This document shows, one piece after another, positions 29,834 to 39,478 of a stretch of 64,000 nt of DNA (the stretch's first letter is position 1; every line of letters begins with the position of its first letter). The position numbers were made by a program, and so were the translations under genes. Source of the DNA: Alsobacter ponti. Lineage in GTDB: Bacteria; Pseudomonadota; Alphaproteobacteria; Rhizobiales; Beijerinckiaceae. Below the pieces are notes generated by a model, which worked only from the letters and a program-made list of their open reading frames with translations, made no database searches and had not been told where the DNA came from. The stretch covers positions 105,914 through 169,913 of the forward strand of contig NZ_JANCLU010000010.1 of the NCBI RefSeq assembly GCF_024294805.1, given 5' to 3'.

Positions 29834-30367
29834 ATGTTGTCCGTTGTGATTCCGACAACGGGAGGCCAGCCCTTCCTCGTCGAGACGCTGTCCGCGCTGG
29901 TTCCGGCCGCCGCCGAGGGACTGGTGCGAGATGTCGCGCTCGCGGCCGCCGCGCCCAACGAGGCTCTGCGGAGCATCGCCGACGCGGCGGGGTGCGTGCT
30001 GCGCGAAGGCCCGGGAGAGCGAGCGGCGCGCGTCGCCGAGGCCGCCGCGCTCGCCCGGTCCGACTGGCTGCTGGTGCTGGAGCCGGGCTTCGCGCCGGGC
30101 GGCGACTGGATGGCCGAGACGGCCGAGTTCGTGGTGGGGCAGGCCGCATCTCGCCCGCGCTGCGCCGTGTTCACGATGGCCGCCGCCCGCGGCCGGACGC
30201 TGTCGGCCGCCTTCGCCAATTGGCGCGCGGACCTGCTCGGTGATGCGCTGGCCGCACCGTCTCTCGTCGTCCATCGCCGGGCGCTGGCGCGGCCGGGGCG
30301 GCCGGTTCGCCTGGCCGCGCCGCTATATGACCGTCGTCCGAGGTCGGCGCGCAACCAGGCCTTCTGA
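29834..30367 (+). CDS. small glycosyltransferase-2-like protein
   Basis: 177-aa protein with a GT-A-like start (LSVVIPTTGGQPFLVETLSAL), an SDWLLVLEPGFAPGGDW segment where a normal GT2 enzyme has its DXD loop, and an Arg/Pro-rich tail. It is far shorter than normal glycosyltransferases, and the DXD motif is replaced by LEPG, so catalysis is doubtful. It converges with the uracil-DNA glycosylase gene, the stops being adjacent. A similar gene next to this glycosylase occurs in other Hyphomicrobiales, as far as I recall; function unknown. Confidence 0.72.
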   Translation: MLSVVIPTTGGQPFLVETLSALVPAAAEGLVRDVALAAAAPNEALRSIADAAGCVLREGPGERAARVAEAAALARSDWLLVLEPGFAPGGDWMAETAEFVVGQAASRPRCAVFTMAAARGRTLSAAFANWRADLLGDALAAPSLVVHRRALARPGRPVRLAAPLYDRRPRSARNQAF

Positions 30368-31165
30368 CTAGGCCGGGGTTGCGCTCTCGTCGAGCGCCTT
30401 GCGGATCGCCTTGAGGTCGCGCCAGGCGAGGCGCTTCTGCAGCGGCTGGCGCAGCAGGTAGGCGGGGTGCAGCGTGGCGATGGCGCGGATGCGCCGCTTG
30501 CCGGTGTCGTACTCGGTCCAGCGGCCGCGGGCGCGGGTGATGCCTTCCTTCAGCCCGAGCAGCGCCTGCGCCGACGGCCCGCCGAGGCAGACCAGGATGT
30601 CGGGGTCGGCAAGCTCGATCTGCCGCTCGATGAAGGGCTGGCAGGTCGCGGCTTCCTGCGGGGTGGGCGTGCGGTTTCCCGGCGGCCGCCACGGGATGAT
30701 GTTGGCGATGTAGACCGCGCGGCGGTCGAGGCCGATGGCGGCGAGCATGCGGTCGAGCAGCTGGCCGGAGCGCCCCACGAAGGGCAGGCCCTGGCGGTCC
30801 TCGTCGGCTCCGGGCGCCTCGCCGACCAGCATGAGCCGGGCCTTGGGGTCGCCGTCCGCGAAGACGAGGTTCTTGGCGGTGGTCTTCAGCGCGCAGCCGT
30901 CGAAGGCGGCGAGCAGGTCGCGCAGCTCGTCGAGGCTGCGCGCCGAGCGCGCCAGCAGCCGGGCCGCCGCCGCCGCCTCGTCGACGCTGCCGGCCGCCGC
31001 CGGGGAGGGCGGGGGCGCGGGCTCGGGCGTGGGCGCCGGGCGGCGCGGCGCCTCCTCGAAGCGGTTGCGCGGCGTCTCGTCGAGCGCCGCGTCGACGCCC
31101 ATCTCGGCATACCACTGCACCACAAGGGCGGCTGCCTGGCGGGGGTCGAGGGGGAGCGGGTCCAT
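30368..31165 (-). CDS. uracil-DNA glycosylase (family 4/SPO1-polymerase-related type)
   Basis: 265-aa DNA repair enzyme. The active-site motif [20 protein letters not shown] and the C-terminal [12 protein letters not shown] are present, with [13 protein letters not shown] between them. The first 85 residues form an Ala/Pro-rich low-complexity linker after a short conserved head. A cysteine at DGCALK is in the place of the Fe-S cluster ligands of family 4, but I cannot assign the full set. Common in alphaproteobacteria next to the ETF-QO gene. Confidence 0.92.
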   Translation of the reverse strand: MDPLPLDPRQAAALVVQWYAEMGVDAALDETPRNRFEEAPRRPAPTPEPAPPPSPAAAGSVDEAAAAARLLARSARSLDELRDLLAAFDGCALKTTAKNLVFADGDPKARLMLVGEAPGADEDRQGLPFVGRSGQLLDRMLAAIGLDRRAVYIANIIPWRPPGNRTPTPQEAATCQPFIERQIELADPDILVCLGGPSAQALLGLKEGITRARGRWTEYDTGKRRIRAIATLHPAYLLRQPLQKRLAWRDLKAIRKALDESATPA

Positions 31166-31296
31166 GGCCGATCTTTACCGGTCCGCCGCGCCGGACGCCA
31201 GCGCCCGCCGGCCTCCACCATCCGGTGTGTTGCGGTGCGAACGGGGCTGGTCCATAGGTGTCCGGTCGATTTCGGGTCGGGCGGGGAGTTCGAGGA

Positions 31297-32976
31297 ATGG
31301 ATCTGGCAGAGGCGCGCAACATGCCCCGGGAGGGCATGGACTATGACGTGGTGGTCGTCGGCGCGGGCCCGGCCGGGCTGGCGGCGGCGATCCGGGTCAA
31401 GCAGGTCGCCCCGGACCTGTCGGTGGTGGTGGTCGAGAAGGGCTCCGAAGTCGGCGCGCACATCCTGTCGGGCGCCGTGATCGATCCGGTGGGGCTGGAC
31501 CGCCTGCTGCCGGACTGGCGCGACGATCCCGAGGCGCCGATCCGCACCCCCGTCACCGACGATCGCTTCTACCTGCTCGGCCCGGCCGGTTCGGTGCGCC
31601 TCCCCAACGCGCTGATGCCGAAGCTGATGTCGAACCACGGCAACTACATCGTCTCGCTCGGCAACGTGGCGCGCTGGCTGGCGGCCCGCGCCGAGGCCCT
31701 GGGCGTCGAGATCTATCCCGGCTTCGCGGCCGCCGAGGTGCTGTATGGCGAGGCCGGCGAGGTCGTCGGCGTCGCCACCGGCGACATGGGTGTCTCGAAG
31801 TCCGGCGAGGTGAAGGACGGCTTCACGCGCGGCATGGAGCTGCGCGGCAAGTACGTGCTGTTCGGCGAGGGGGCGCGCGGCAGCCTCACCAAGCAGCTCA
31901 TCGCCCGATATGGCCTCGACGCCGGCCGCGAGCCGCAGAAATTCGGCATCGGCCTCAAGGAATTGTGGCAGGTGGCTCCGGAGCAGCACCGGCCAGGCCT
32001 GGTGCAGCATTCGTTCGGCTGGCCGCTCGACAACTCCACCGGCGGCGGCTCCTTCCTCTACCACCTCGAGGACAATCTCGTGGCGGTGGGCTTCGTGGTG
32101 CATCTCAACTACACCAACCCGACCCTGTCGCCATTCGACGAGTTCCAACGCTTCAAGACGCACCCACTGGTCCGCGACACCTTCGTGGGCGGAAGGCGCA
32201 TCTCCTACGGCGCGCGCGCCATCACCGAGGGCGGCTGGCAGTCGGTGCCGAAGCTGTCCTTCCCCGGCGGCGCGCTGATCGGCTGCGCGGCCGGCTTCGT
32301 CAACGTGCCGCGCATCAAGGGCTCGCACAACGCGATCCTGTCCGGGATGATGGCGGCCGAGCACGCCTGCGAGGCGCTGGCGGCGGGCCGGGCCAATGAC
32401 GAGCTGGCCGGATACGAGCAGGCCTGGCGCGAGTCCGAGATCGGCCGCGACCTCAAGCGCGTGCGCAACGTCAAGCCGCTGTGGTCCCGCTACGGCACGG
32501 CGATTGGCGTCGCGCTGGGCGGGCTCGACATGTGGACCAACCAGCTGTTCGGCGCGTCCATGTTCGGCACGCTGGGCCACGGCAAGGCCGATTACGCGAC
32601 GCTGAAGCCGATCGACAAGGTCAAGCCCATCGTCTACCCGAAGCCGGACGGGGTCGTGTCGTTCGACAAGCTGTCGTCCGTGTTCCTGTCGGCCACCAAC
32701 CACGAGGAGGACCAGCCGGTCCACCTGCGGCTGAAGGATCCGTCGGTCCCGATCGCCCGCAACCTGCCAACCTACGGCGAGCCGGCGCGGCTCTATTGCC
32801 CGGCCGGCGTGTACGAGGTGGTCTACGCTGACGCGGACGCGCGCACCGATCCCCGCTTCGTGATCAACGCGCAGAACTGCGTCCACTGCAAGACATGCGA
32901 CATCAAGGACCCCGCCCAGAACATCGACTGGACCACGCCTGAAGGCGGCGGCGGGCCGAACTACCCCAACATGTGA
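31297..32976 (+). CDS. electron transfer flavoprotein-ubiquinone oxidoreductase
   Basis: 559-aa FAD and [4Fe-4S] enzyme passing electrons from ETF (fatty acid and amino acid oxidation) to ubiquinone. The dinucleotide motif GAGPAG is at residues 22-27. The C-terminal ferredoxin-like domain has C528, C531 and C534 plus an upstream cysteine in LYCPAG. The PNYPNM end is typical. ATG 31297 has RBS GAGGA. Monotopic membrane association is expected. Divergent from the uracil glycosylase. Confidence 0.97.
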   Translation: MDLAEARNMPREGMDYDVVVVGAGPAGLAAAIRVKQVAPDLSVVVVEKGSEVGAHILSGAVIDPVGLDRLLPDWRDDPEAPIRTPVTDDRFYLLGPAGSVRLPNALMPKLMSNHGNYIVSLGNVARWLAARAEALGVEIYPGFAAAEVLYGEAGEVVGVATGDMGVSKSGEVKDGFTRGMELRGKYVLFGEGARGSLTKQLIARYGLDAGREPQKFGIGLKELWQVAPEQHRPGLVQHSFGWPLDNSTGGGSFLYHLEDNLVAVGFVVHLNYTNPTLSPFDEFQRFKTHPLVRDTFVGGRRISYGARAITEGGWQSVPKLSFPGGALIGCAAGFVNVPRIKGSHNAILSGMMAAEHACEALAAGRANDELAGYEQAWRESEIGRDLKRVRNVKPLWSRYGTAIGVALGGLDMWTNQLFGASMFGTLGHGKADYATLKPIDKVKPIVYPKPDGVVSFDKLSSVFLSATNHEEDQPVHLRLKDPSVPIARNLPTYGEPARLYCPAGVYEVVYADADARTDPRFVINAQNCVHCKTCDIKDPAQNIDWTTPEGGGGPNYPNM

Positions 32977-33124
32977 TCGGGCCCGCCGGGGCCGCCCGCC
33001 TGTCGCGGCGAGGCCCCGGCTTGCCGCGCTACCGCAAAAACGCCATGTTGCCAGTTGCGATTCCGGGTGTCGCGCGGCGCCGGGGTGGCGCAGGTGCGAG
33101 CAAACACAAAAAGAGCGGCTCAGC

Positions 33125-34888
33125 GTGAAGCGATCGATCGATAATGCCCGGCGCGGCCGGTTCATGCCACTCGTGCTGGCGGCGATGCTGTCGGCCGGGG
33201 CAGCGTGCGCGCCGGCCTCGGCGGAGAGCTACACCGACACGATCGACGCCGGCGACACGCTGGCGGGCAATTTCCTGTCGGCCGTGGTGGCAGCCGCCGC
33301 GCGCGACACCAGCGCCGCGGCCTTCTTCTATCGCGAGGCGCTGCGCGACGACCCGCGCAACCCGGAGCTGACCGACCGCGCCTTCGTCTCGCTGCTCGTC
33401 GAGGGGTCCTATCCCGACGCGGCGCGGCTGGCCGAGCGGATCGTCGCCCGCGACCAGAACAACGCGCTCGCCCAGCTCACGCTCGGCGTGCGCGACATGC
33501 AGGCCAAGCAGTTCCCGAAGGTGCGGGCGCGGCTCGGCAGGTCGGTCAAGAACCGACCGGTCGACTTCACTTCCACGCTGATCGTCGCGTGGTCGTGGCT
33601 CGGCTCCGGCAATGCCAAGAAGGCGCTGGAGACGGTCGACTCGATCAAGGGCGAGGCCGGCCTCGCCGCCTTCAAGGATTATCACGCCGGGCTCATCGCC
33701 GAACTCGCCGGCAACCAGGCCGAGGCCGGCCGTCGCCTGAAGGCGGCCTACGAGGCGGAGAAGCGGACGCTGCGCATCGTCGACGCCTATGGCCGCTTCC
33801 TCTCGCGCCAGGGCAAGCCGGACGAGGCGAAGGCCGTCTATCGCGAGTTCGAGAAGATCCTGCCGCGCCATCCCATCGTCACCTCCGCGCTGGAGCAGCT
33901 CGACCAGGGCAAGACGCTGGAGACGCTGGTGCCCAACGCGCAGGCCGGGGCCGGCGAGGTGCTGTTCGGCGTCGGCTCCGCCAGCAACCGGCAGGGCGAC
34001 GAACTGGCATCGATGTTCTACCTGCGCCTGTCGCTGTGGCTCGCGCCCAACAACGGGCTCGCCTGGATCACGCTGGCCGACATCTACGACCGGCTGAAGC
34101 AGATGGAGCGCGCCAACGACACCTATGATTCGGTGCCCGAGGCGTCCCCGCTGCGGCGCGGCGCGCAGGTGCAGGTGGCGCTGAACCTGGAGCAGCTCGA
34201 CCGCAAGGACGAGGCGGTGGCCCGCCTCGAGGGGCTGGTCGCCAAGCAGCCCAACGACATCGAGGCGCTTACCGCGCTCGGCAACGTCTACCGGTCGCGC
34301 AAGGATTTCGCCAAGGCGGCCGAGGCCTATAGCCGGGCCGTGGCGCTGGTCGGCGACAACCCCGACGCCAGCCGCTGGTCGCTGTTCTATTTCCGCGGCA
34401 TCGCCTACGAGCGCAGCAAGGACTGGCCGAAGGCCGAGGCCGACTTCAAGACGGCGCTGCGGCTCTCGCCGGACCAGCCGCTGGTGCTCAACTACCTGGG
34501 CTACACCTGGGTGGACAAGCACATGAACCTCGACGAGGCCTTCCAGATGCTGAAGAAGGCCGTCGACCAGCGGCCGACCGACGGCTACATCGTGGACAGC
34601 CTCGGCTGGGCCTATTACCGGCTCGGCCGCTATGACGAGGCGCTGCGCATCCTGGAGCGGGCGATCGAGCTGAAGCCGTCCGACCCGGTGATCAACGACC
34701 ATCTCGGCGACGCCTACTGGCGCAGCGGCCGCAAGCTCGAGGCGGGGTTCCAGTGGAACCACGCGCGCGACCTCAAGCCCGAGCCGGAGGACCTTCCGCG
34801 CATCCTCGAGAAGATCGAGAAGGGCCTGCCGGACGAGGCCAAGCCCGCCGCCGCCGAGGTGAGCGAGACCAAGGCGAATGGCGGCTGA
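33125..34888 (+). CDS. secreted tetratricopeptide repeat protein
   Basis: 587-aa protein beginning with GTG, with a signal peptide ending near APASA (about residue 36) and then a chain of TPR helices to the end. The C-terminal repeats around [20 protein letters not shown] and [14 protein letters not shown] are the best conserved. Such proteins in alphaproteobacteria precede ispE, as here, where the last 11 bases overlap it. A periplasmic or outer-membrane-associated scaffold is likely; the specific partner is unknown. Confidence 0.9.
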   Translation: MKRSIDNARRGRFMPLVLAAMLSAGAACAPASAESYTDTIDAGDTLAGNFLSAVVAAAARDTSAAAFFYREALRDDPRNPELTDRAFVSLLVEGSYPDAARLAERIVARDQNNALAQLTLGVRDMQAKQFPKVRARLGRSVKNRPVDFTSTLIVAWSWLGSGNAKKALETVDSIKGEAGLAAFKDYHAGLIAELAGNQAEAGRRLKAAYEAEKRTLRIVDAYGRFLSRQGKPDEAKAVYREFEKILPRHPIVTSALEQLDQGKTLETLVPNAQAGAGEVLFGVGSASNRQGDELASMFYLRLSLWLAPNNGLAWITLADIYDRLKQMERANDTYDSVPEASPLRRGAQVQVALNLEQLDRKDEAVARLEGLVAKQPNDIEALTALGNVYRSRKDFAKAAEAYSRAVALVGDNPDASRWSLFYFRGIAYERSKDWPKAEADFKTALRLSPDQPLVLNYLGYTWVDKHMNLDEAFQMLKKAVDQRPTDGYIVDSLGWAYYRLGRYDEALRILERAIELKPSDPVINDHLGDAYWRSGRKLEAGFQWNHARDLKPEPEDLPRILEKIEKGLPDEAKPAAAEVSETKANGG

Positions 34889-35768
34889 ACCGGCCGCCCG
34901 CGCCGGGCTCGACCCGTCGCGCGCGCCGGCCAAGGTCAATTTGACGCTGCGCGTGCTCGGCCGCCGCGCGGACGGCTACCACGACCTCGATAGCCTCGTC
35001 GCCTTCGCCGGCGCTGGGGACCGTCTGTCCTTCGCGCCGGGGCCGGACTGGGCCATCCGCGTCGAGGGGCCGAGCGCCGCCGACACCGGCGACCCCGCCG
35101 ACAATCTGGTTCTCAAGGCCGCCCGCGCGCTGGAGGCCCGGTGTCCCGGCCTGCCGCGCGGCAGCTTCCGCCTGACCAAGCGCCTGCCGGTGGCCGCGGG
35201 CCTTGGCGGCGGCTCGTCGGACGCCGCCGCCGCGCTGCGCCTGCTCGCCGCGTCCGCCGGCCTGCCTGCGGGGCATGGGGCGGTGGTCGCGGCTGCCGTC
35301 GCGACGGGCGCGGACGTCAGCGTCTGCCTCGACCCCAGCGCCCGCATGATGGCGGGGATCGGCGAGCGTGTGGGCGAGAAGCTGGGCCTGCCGCCGCTGT
35401 TCGCGGTGCTGGCCAACCCCGGCGTGGCCGCGCCGACTCCTTCGGTGTTCCGGGAACTCGGGTTGCGGCCGGGCCAGCGCCTGCGCGAGGACCCCGGCGC
35501 GCCGCCGCCGCGCGGCCGCGCCGCGCTCATGGACTGGCTCGCCGCGCGCGGCAACGACCTCGAAGCGCCGGCGCTGCGCGTCGCGCCGGCGGTCGGCGAG
35601 ACCCTGGCGGCGCTTCGCGCCACGCAAGGCTGCCGCCTCGCCCGCATGTCGGGCTCGGGCGCAACCTGCTTCGGCCTCTACGACGACTGCCACGCCGCCG
35701 CGCGGGCGGCCCGGACTCTGCGCACGCGCCATCCCGGCTGGTGGATCGCGCCCACGCTGCTGCGATAG
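34878..35768 (+). CDS. ispE: 4-diphosphocytidyl-2-C-methyl-D-erythritol kinase
   Basis: 296-aa GHMP kinase of the MEP isoprenoid pathway. Substrate motif [20 protein letters not shown] is near residue 15, the ATP loop [14 protein letters not shown] near 107, and motif 3 [12 protein letters not shown] near 258. The ATG overlaps the TPR gene, indicating a coupled operon. Its product leads to the prenyl diphosphates used by the synthase encoded nearby. Confidence 0.96.
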   Translation: MAAEPAARAGLDPSRAPAKVNLTLRVLGRRADGYHDLDSLVAFAGAGDRLSFAPGPDWAIRVEGPSAADTGDPADNLVLKAARALEARCPGLPRGSFRLTKRLPVAAGLGGGSSDAAAALRLLAASAGLPAGHGAVVAAAVATGADVSVCLDPSARMMAGIGERVGEKLGLPPLFAVLANPGVAAPTPSVFRELGLRPGQRLREDPGAPPPRGRAALMDWLAARGNDLEAPALRVAPAVGETLAALRATQGCRLARMSGSGATCFGLYDDCHAAARAARTLRTRHPGWWIAPTLLR

Positions 35769-35811
35769 AGCGGCCCGAGCTGACTGATCGCCCGCTCGGG
35801 CGTGAACTCGC

Positions 35812-36825
35812 TCAGTTGGTGCGGGCGATGCAGAAGTCGACGGCCTCGATCAGCGCGTCCTTCATGTCCCCGTCGGGGAACAACGCCAGCGCGTCGCGCG
35901 CCATGGCCCCGTAGTGGCGGGCGCGCTCGATCGTGTCCTCGATGGCCCGGTGCCGCCGCATGATGGCGATGGCCTGCTCGAGATCGCCGTCCTGGATGTC
36001 GCCCTGCTCCAGCGTGCGCTTCCAGAAGGCGCGCTCCGCCTCCGTGCCGCGCCGGAAGGAGAGCACGACGGGAAGGGTGATCTTGCCCTCCCGGAAGTCG
36101 TCGCCGACCTTCTTGCCGAGCTTGGCGCTGGCCCCGCCATAGTCGAGCGCGTCGTCGACGAGCTGGAAGGCGATGCCGAGATTGGCGCCGTAGCTGCGGC
36201 AGCCCGCCTGCTCGTCGCGGTCGCGGCCGGCGATGATGGGGCCGACCTCGCAGGCGGCGGCGAACAGCGCCGCCGTCTTGCCGCGCACCACCGCGAGATA
36301 CTCGTCCTCGGTGGTCGAGGTGTTCTTGGCGGCGGCGAGCTGCATCACCTCGCCCTCGGCGATCACCGCCGCGGCGGTCGACAGCACGTCGAGCGCGTGC
36401 AGCGACCCGACCTCGACCATCATCTTGAAGGCCTGGCCGAGCAGGAAGTCGCCGACCAGCACGCTCGCCTCGTTGCCCCACAGCATCCGCGCGGCGAGCT
36501 TGCCGCGCCGCATCTCGCTGCCGTCCACGACGTCGTCGTGCAGCAGCGTCGCCGTGTGCATGAACTCGACGGAGGCGGCGAGCTTGACCGCGCCCTCGCC
36601 CTGGCTGCCGCACAGCTCCGCGCAGGCCAGCGTCAGCATGGGCCGCAGCCGCTTGCCGCCGGAATTGACGAGGTGGCGCGCGATCTCGGGGATGAGCTGC
36701 ACGTCCGAGCCCACGCGGTCGAAGATGAGCTGGTTGACGCGCTCCATCCCCGCGGAGGTCAGGCGCAGGAGAGGGTCAATGCTGGGTGCGGACGGCGATC
36801 CGTCCAATGGAATGACAACGCCCAC
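35812..36825 (-). CDS. trans polyprenyl diphosphate synthase (octa/decaprenyl type)
   Basis: 337-aa all-trans prenyltransferase that makes the ubiquinone side chain. The first Asp-rich motif is DDVVD (97-101) and the second DDALD (224-228); GGKRLRP is near 56-62. The GTG start at 36825 is chosen because AAGGGG lies 6 bases before it and the length fits the family. An ATG at 36888 would add 21 residues without a good RBS. Convergent with ispE; divergent from the DUF2007 gene. Confidence 0.92.
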   Translation of the reverse strand: MGVVIPLDGSPSAPSIDPLLRLTSAGMERVNQLIFDRVGSDVQLIPEIARHLVNSGGKRLRPMLTLACAELCGSQGEGAVKLAASVEFMHTATLLHDDVVDGSEMRRGKLAARMLWGNEASVLVGDFLLGQAFKMMVEVGSLHALDVLSTAAAVIAEGEVMQLAAAKNTSTTEDEYLAVVRGKTAALFAAACEVGPIIAGRDRDEQAGCRSYGANLGIAFQLVDDALDYGGASAKLGKKVGDDFREGKITLPVVLSFRRGTEAERAFWKRTLEQGDIQDGDLEQAIAIMRRHRAIEDTIERARHYGAMARDALALFPDGDMKDALIEAVDFCIARTN

Positions 36826-36960
36826 GTCGATCCCCTTCAGGCCCCCGGACCGATCAGCGACGTCCGTCTCGCGGGCGCAAACTGCCATCGCGGCCCCAAT
36901 TTCGCAACTCGGCCGCTTGTCGCGGAGGCCGCGCCGTCGCAGAGTCGGCGGGGAGGCCCC

Positions 36961-37197
36961 GTGATCACCCTCGTCCGCACCAACGATATCGTCCTGATCT
37001 CCCTCATCGAGGCCCTGTTGCGCGAGGCGCGCGTGCCGTTGTTCGTGGCGGACGCGCATGTCAGCGCGGTGGAGGGCTCGATCGGCGCGTTCCCCCGCCG
37101 CGTCATGGTGCCGGAGGATCACGCGGCCCAGGCCCGCCGCCTGCTGCGGGACGCCGGGCTCGGGGCCGAACTCGCGCCCTCCCCCGGGGGATCATGA
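36961..37197 (+). CDS. DUF2007 family small protein
   Basis: 78-aa protein starting with GTG after the RBS GGGGAGG. Sequence ITLVRTNDIVLISLIEALLREA... is the family signature at the start, and RVMVPEDHAAQARRLL ends it. DUF2007 proteins are thought to be ferredoxin-fold regulators related to PII, but no function is established. The stop overlaps the methyltransferase start by 4 bases (ATGA). Confidence 0.85.
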   Translation: MITLVRTNDIVLISLIEALLREARVPLFVADAHVSAVEGSIGAFPRRVMVPEDHAAQARRLLRDAGLGAELAPSPGGS

Positions 37198-37991
37198 GCG
37201 CCGAGGGCGTCGGCCCACGCGCCGAGCCGGACGTCGAGGGCGCGGGGTGGCGGCGGGACCTGCTGCTGGGCGGCCGTCTGATCCTGCGCCAGCCCGCCCG
37301 GGGGCACCGCGCCGGCACGGACGCCGTGCTGCTGGCCGCCGCCGCGCCCGACGGATTTCGCGGCACGCTGGTCGATCTCGGGGCCGGCGTGGGGGCGGTC
37401 GGGCTCGCCGTCGCGATCCGCGCGCCGGAGGCCCGCATCCGCCTCGTCGAGATCGATCCCGAAATGGCGGAGGCGGCGCGCGTCAACGCCGCGCTGAACG
37501 GTTGCGGAGAGCGGGTCGAGGTGATCGAGGCCGACGCGCTGGCGCCGCACCGGGCGCGCCTCGGAGCCGGCATCGCGGCGGGCGACGCCGATCTGGTGCT
37601 CACCAACCCCCCCTTCGCGGAGGGGGCGGCCGGGCGGCCCTCGCCGGACCCGCGCCGTCGGCGCGCCCACGTGATCGGGGAGGGCGGGCTGGACGGCTGG
37701 ATCAAGGCGGCGGCGGACATGCTTCGCCCGCGCGGCGAGCTGGTCGTCATCCACCGGGCCGACGCCCTGCCGACCCTGCTCGCCGCGATGGCGGGGCGCT
37801 TCGGCGGCGTCTCGGCGAGGCCGATCCATCCGCGCGCCGGCGATGACGCGGTCCGTGTCATCGCGCGAGGGGTCAAGGGAAGCCGCGCGCCCTTCGCGCT
37901 GCGGCCTGGCCTCGTGCTGCACGGCCCCGACGGGCGCTTCACGCCGGAGGCGGAAGCGCTCCACCGGGGCGAGCGCGTGCTGCGCCCCTAG
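37194..37991 (+). CDS. tRNA1(Val) (adenine-N6)-methyltransferase-like protein (TrmN6)
   Basis: 265-aa SAM-dependent methyltransferase. The SAM loop VDLGAGVGAVGLAVA, the acidic VEIDPEMAEAA and the catalytic NPPF (in LVLTNPPFAEG) are consistent with an N6-adenine methylase of the TrmN6/YfiC type. The start (LGGRLILRQPARGHRAGTDAVLLAA) matches this group. It forms an operon with DUF2007. Confidence 0.85.
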   Translation: MSAEGVGPRAEPDVEGAGWRRDLLLGGRLILRQPARGHRAGTDAVLLAAAAPDGFRGTLVDLGAGVGAVGLAVAIRAPEARIRLVEIDPEMAEAARVNAALNGCGERVEVIEADALAPHRARLGAGIAAGDADLVLTNPPFAEGAAGRPSPDPRRRRAHVIGEGGLDGWIKAAADMLRPRGELVVIHRADALPTLLAAMAGRFGGVSARPIHPRAGDDAVRVIARGVKGSRAPFALRPGLVLHGPDGRFTPEAEALHRGERVLRP

Positions 37992-37994
37992 ACG

Positions 37995-38297
37995 TCACCA
38001 GCGCCGGTGGCAGACCCGGCGGGGGCCGTAATAGCCGTACTCGATGCGGCAGGTGACGCGCGGCCGCACGTAGTGGCGGCGGTAATGGTGCCGCCAGCCC
38101 CAGCGCGGCCCCCAGCCATGTCGGCGCGGGCCGTGATAATAGCCCCGGTGACGAACCGTCTCGATGGCGCTCGGAGCCTCGCGCTGCAACGCCACGGCGG
38201 CGCTGGGCGGGACGGCGGCGGCCTCGGCCGGAAGCGGGGCGGCGGCCCAGACCAAAGTGGCGGCGAGGCCGCAGAGAACCAGACGCAAAACTCTCAT
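37995..38297 (-). CDS. small exported His/Arg/Tyr-rich protein
   Basis: 100-aa protein with a signal peptide (about 1-27, ending AAPLPAEAAA) and a mature part very rich in His, Arg, Tyr, Trp and Gly (for example HGWGPRWGWRHHYRRHY), ending with two cysteines (CRIEYGYYG and VCHRRW). Similar short proteins are frequent in Hyphomicrobiales and are of unknown function; metal binding is conceivable. It converges with the TrmN6-like gene, 3 bases apart. Confidence 0.75.
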   Translation of the reverse strand: MRVLRLVLCGLAATLVWAAAPLPAEAAAVPPSAAVALQREAPSAIETVRHRGYYHGPRRHGWGPRWGWRHHYRRHYVRPRVTCRIEYGYYGPRRVCHRRW

Positions 38298-38445
38298 GTG
38301 ATCGACTGCCTCCTGTAGCGTCGGACAGCCGGACAACGCGCCACGCGCCGTTTTTTTCCCGCCTGGCTCTCCGGGAGCCGTGCCTTGACCGGTCCGGACG
38401 GCGCTTCTACGGTGCGCCGCTTTCTCGGCCGACCCGGATTTCGCC

Positions 38446-39366
38446 ATGACCGACGCACTGAAGCCGGAACGCTCGTTCCAGGGCCTCATCCTCACGCTGC
38501 ACCGCTTCTGGGCGGAGCAGGGCTGCGTCGTGTTGCAGCCCTACGACATGGAGGTCGGCGCGGGCACGTTCCATCCGGCGACCACGCTGCGCTCGCTCGG
38601 TCCCCGGCCGTGGAAGGCCGCCTATGTGCAGCCCTCGCGCCGCCCCAAGGACGGCCGCTACGGCGAGAACCCCAACCGGCTGCAGCACTATTACCAGTAC
38701 CAGGTGATCCTGAAGCCCTCGCCGCCGGACCTGCAGGATCTCTACCTGCGCTCGCTGCAAGCCATCGGCATCGACATGAAGCTGCACGACGTGCGCTTCG
38801 TCGAGGACGACTGGGAGAGCCCCACGCTGGGCGCCTGGGGGCTCGGCTGGGAGTGCTGGTGCGACGGCATGGAGGTGAGCCAGTTCACCTATTTCCAGCA
38901 GGTCGCCGGCGTCGAATGCGCCCCCGTGTCGGGCGAGCTGACCTATGGGCTGGAACGCCTCGCCATGTACGTGCAGGGCGTGGAGAACGTCTACGACCTC
39001 AACTTCAACGGGCTCGAGGGCGACGACAAGGTCACCTATGGCGACGTGTTCCTGCAGGCCGAGCAGGAATATTCGCGGCACAATTTCGAGGCGGCGAACA
39101 CCGCCATGCTGTTCCAGCACTTCAAGGACGCCGAGGAGGAGTGCCGCTCCCTGCTGCGCCAGGGCGAGACGGACGCTGGCCGCCACCTTCTCGCGCTGCC
39201 GGCCTACGACCAGTGCATCAAGGCGAGCCACGTCTTCAACCTGCTCGACGCGCGCGGCGTCATCTCCGTCACCGAGCGCCAGAGCTACATCCTGCGCGTG
39301 CGCGAGCTGGCCAAGGCCTGCGGCGCGGCCTGGATGAAGACGGAGGCCGGCGGCTTCGCCGGCTGA
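38446..39366 (+). CDS. glyQ: glycyl-tRNA synthetase alpha subunit
   Basis: 306-aa catalytic subunit of the alpha2beta2 glycyl-tRNA synthetase. It begins with [18 protein letters not shown] and has class II motif 2 and 3 regions ([34 protein letters not shown]). Complete. The beta subunit follows 112 bases later. Confidence 0.97.
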   Translation: MTDALKPERSFQGLILTLHRFWAEQGCVVLQPYDMEVGAGTFHPATTLRSLGPRPWKAAYVQPSRRPKDGRYGENPNRLQHYYQYQVILKPSPPDLQDLYLRSLQAIGIDMKLHDVRFVEDDWESPTLGAWGLGWECWCDGMEVSQFTYFQQVAGVECAPVSGELTYGLERLAMYVQGVENVYDLNFNGLEGDDKVTYGDVFLQAEQEYSRHNFEAANTAMLFQHFKDAEEECRSLLRQGETDAGRHLLALPAYDQCIKASHVFNLLDARGVISVTERQSYILRVRELAKACGAAWMKTEAGGFAG

Positions 39367-39478
39367 GCGGCCGGCGCAGCGCCTTGTTCTCGACAGGATC
39401 GCCCGCGCTCTTTAAAGCGGAGCGGTCCGTTGCAGCCGGCGCTTCCCCGAGCGCCCGAACCTTCGCGTTGAACCCGCC

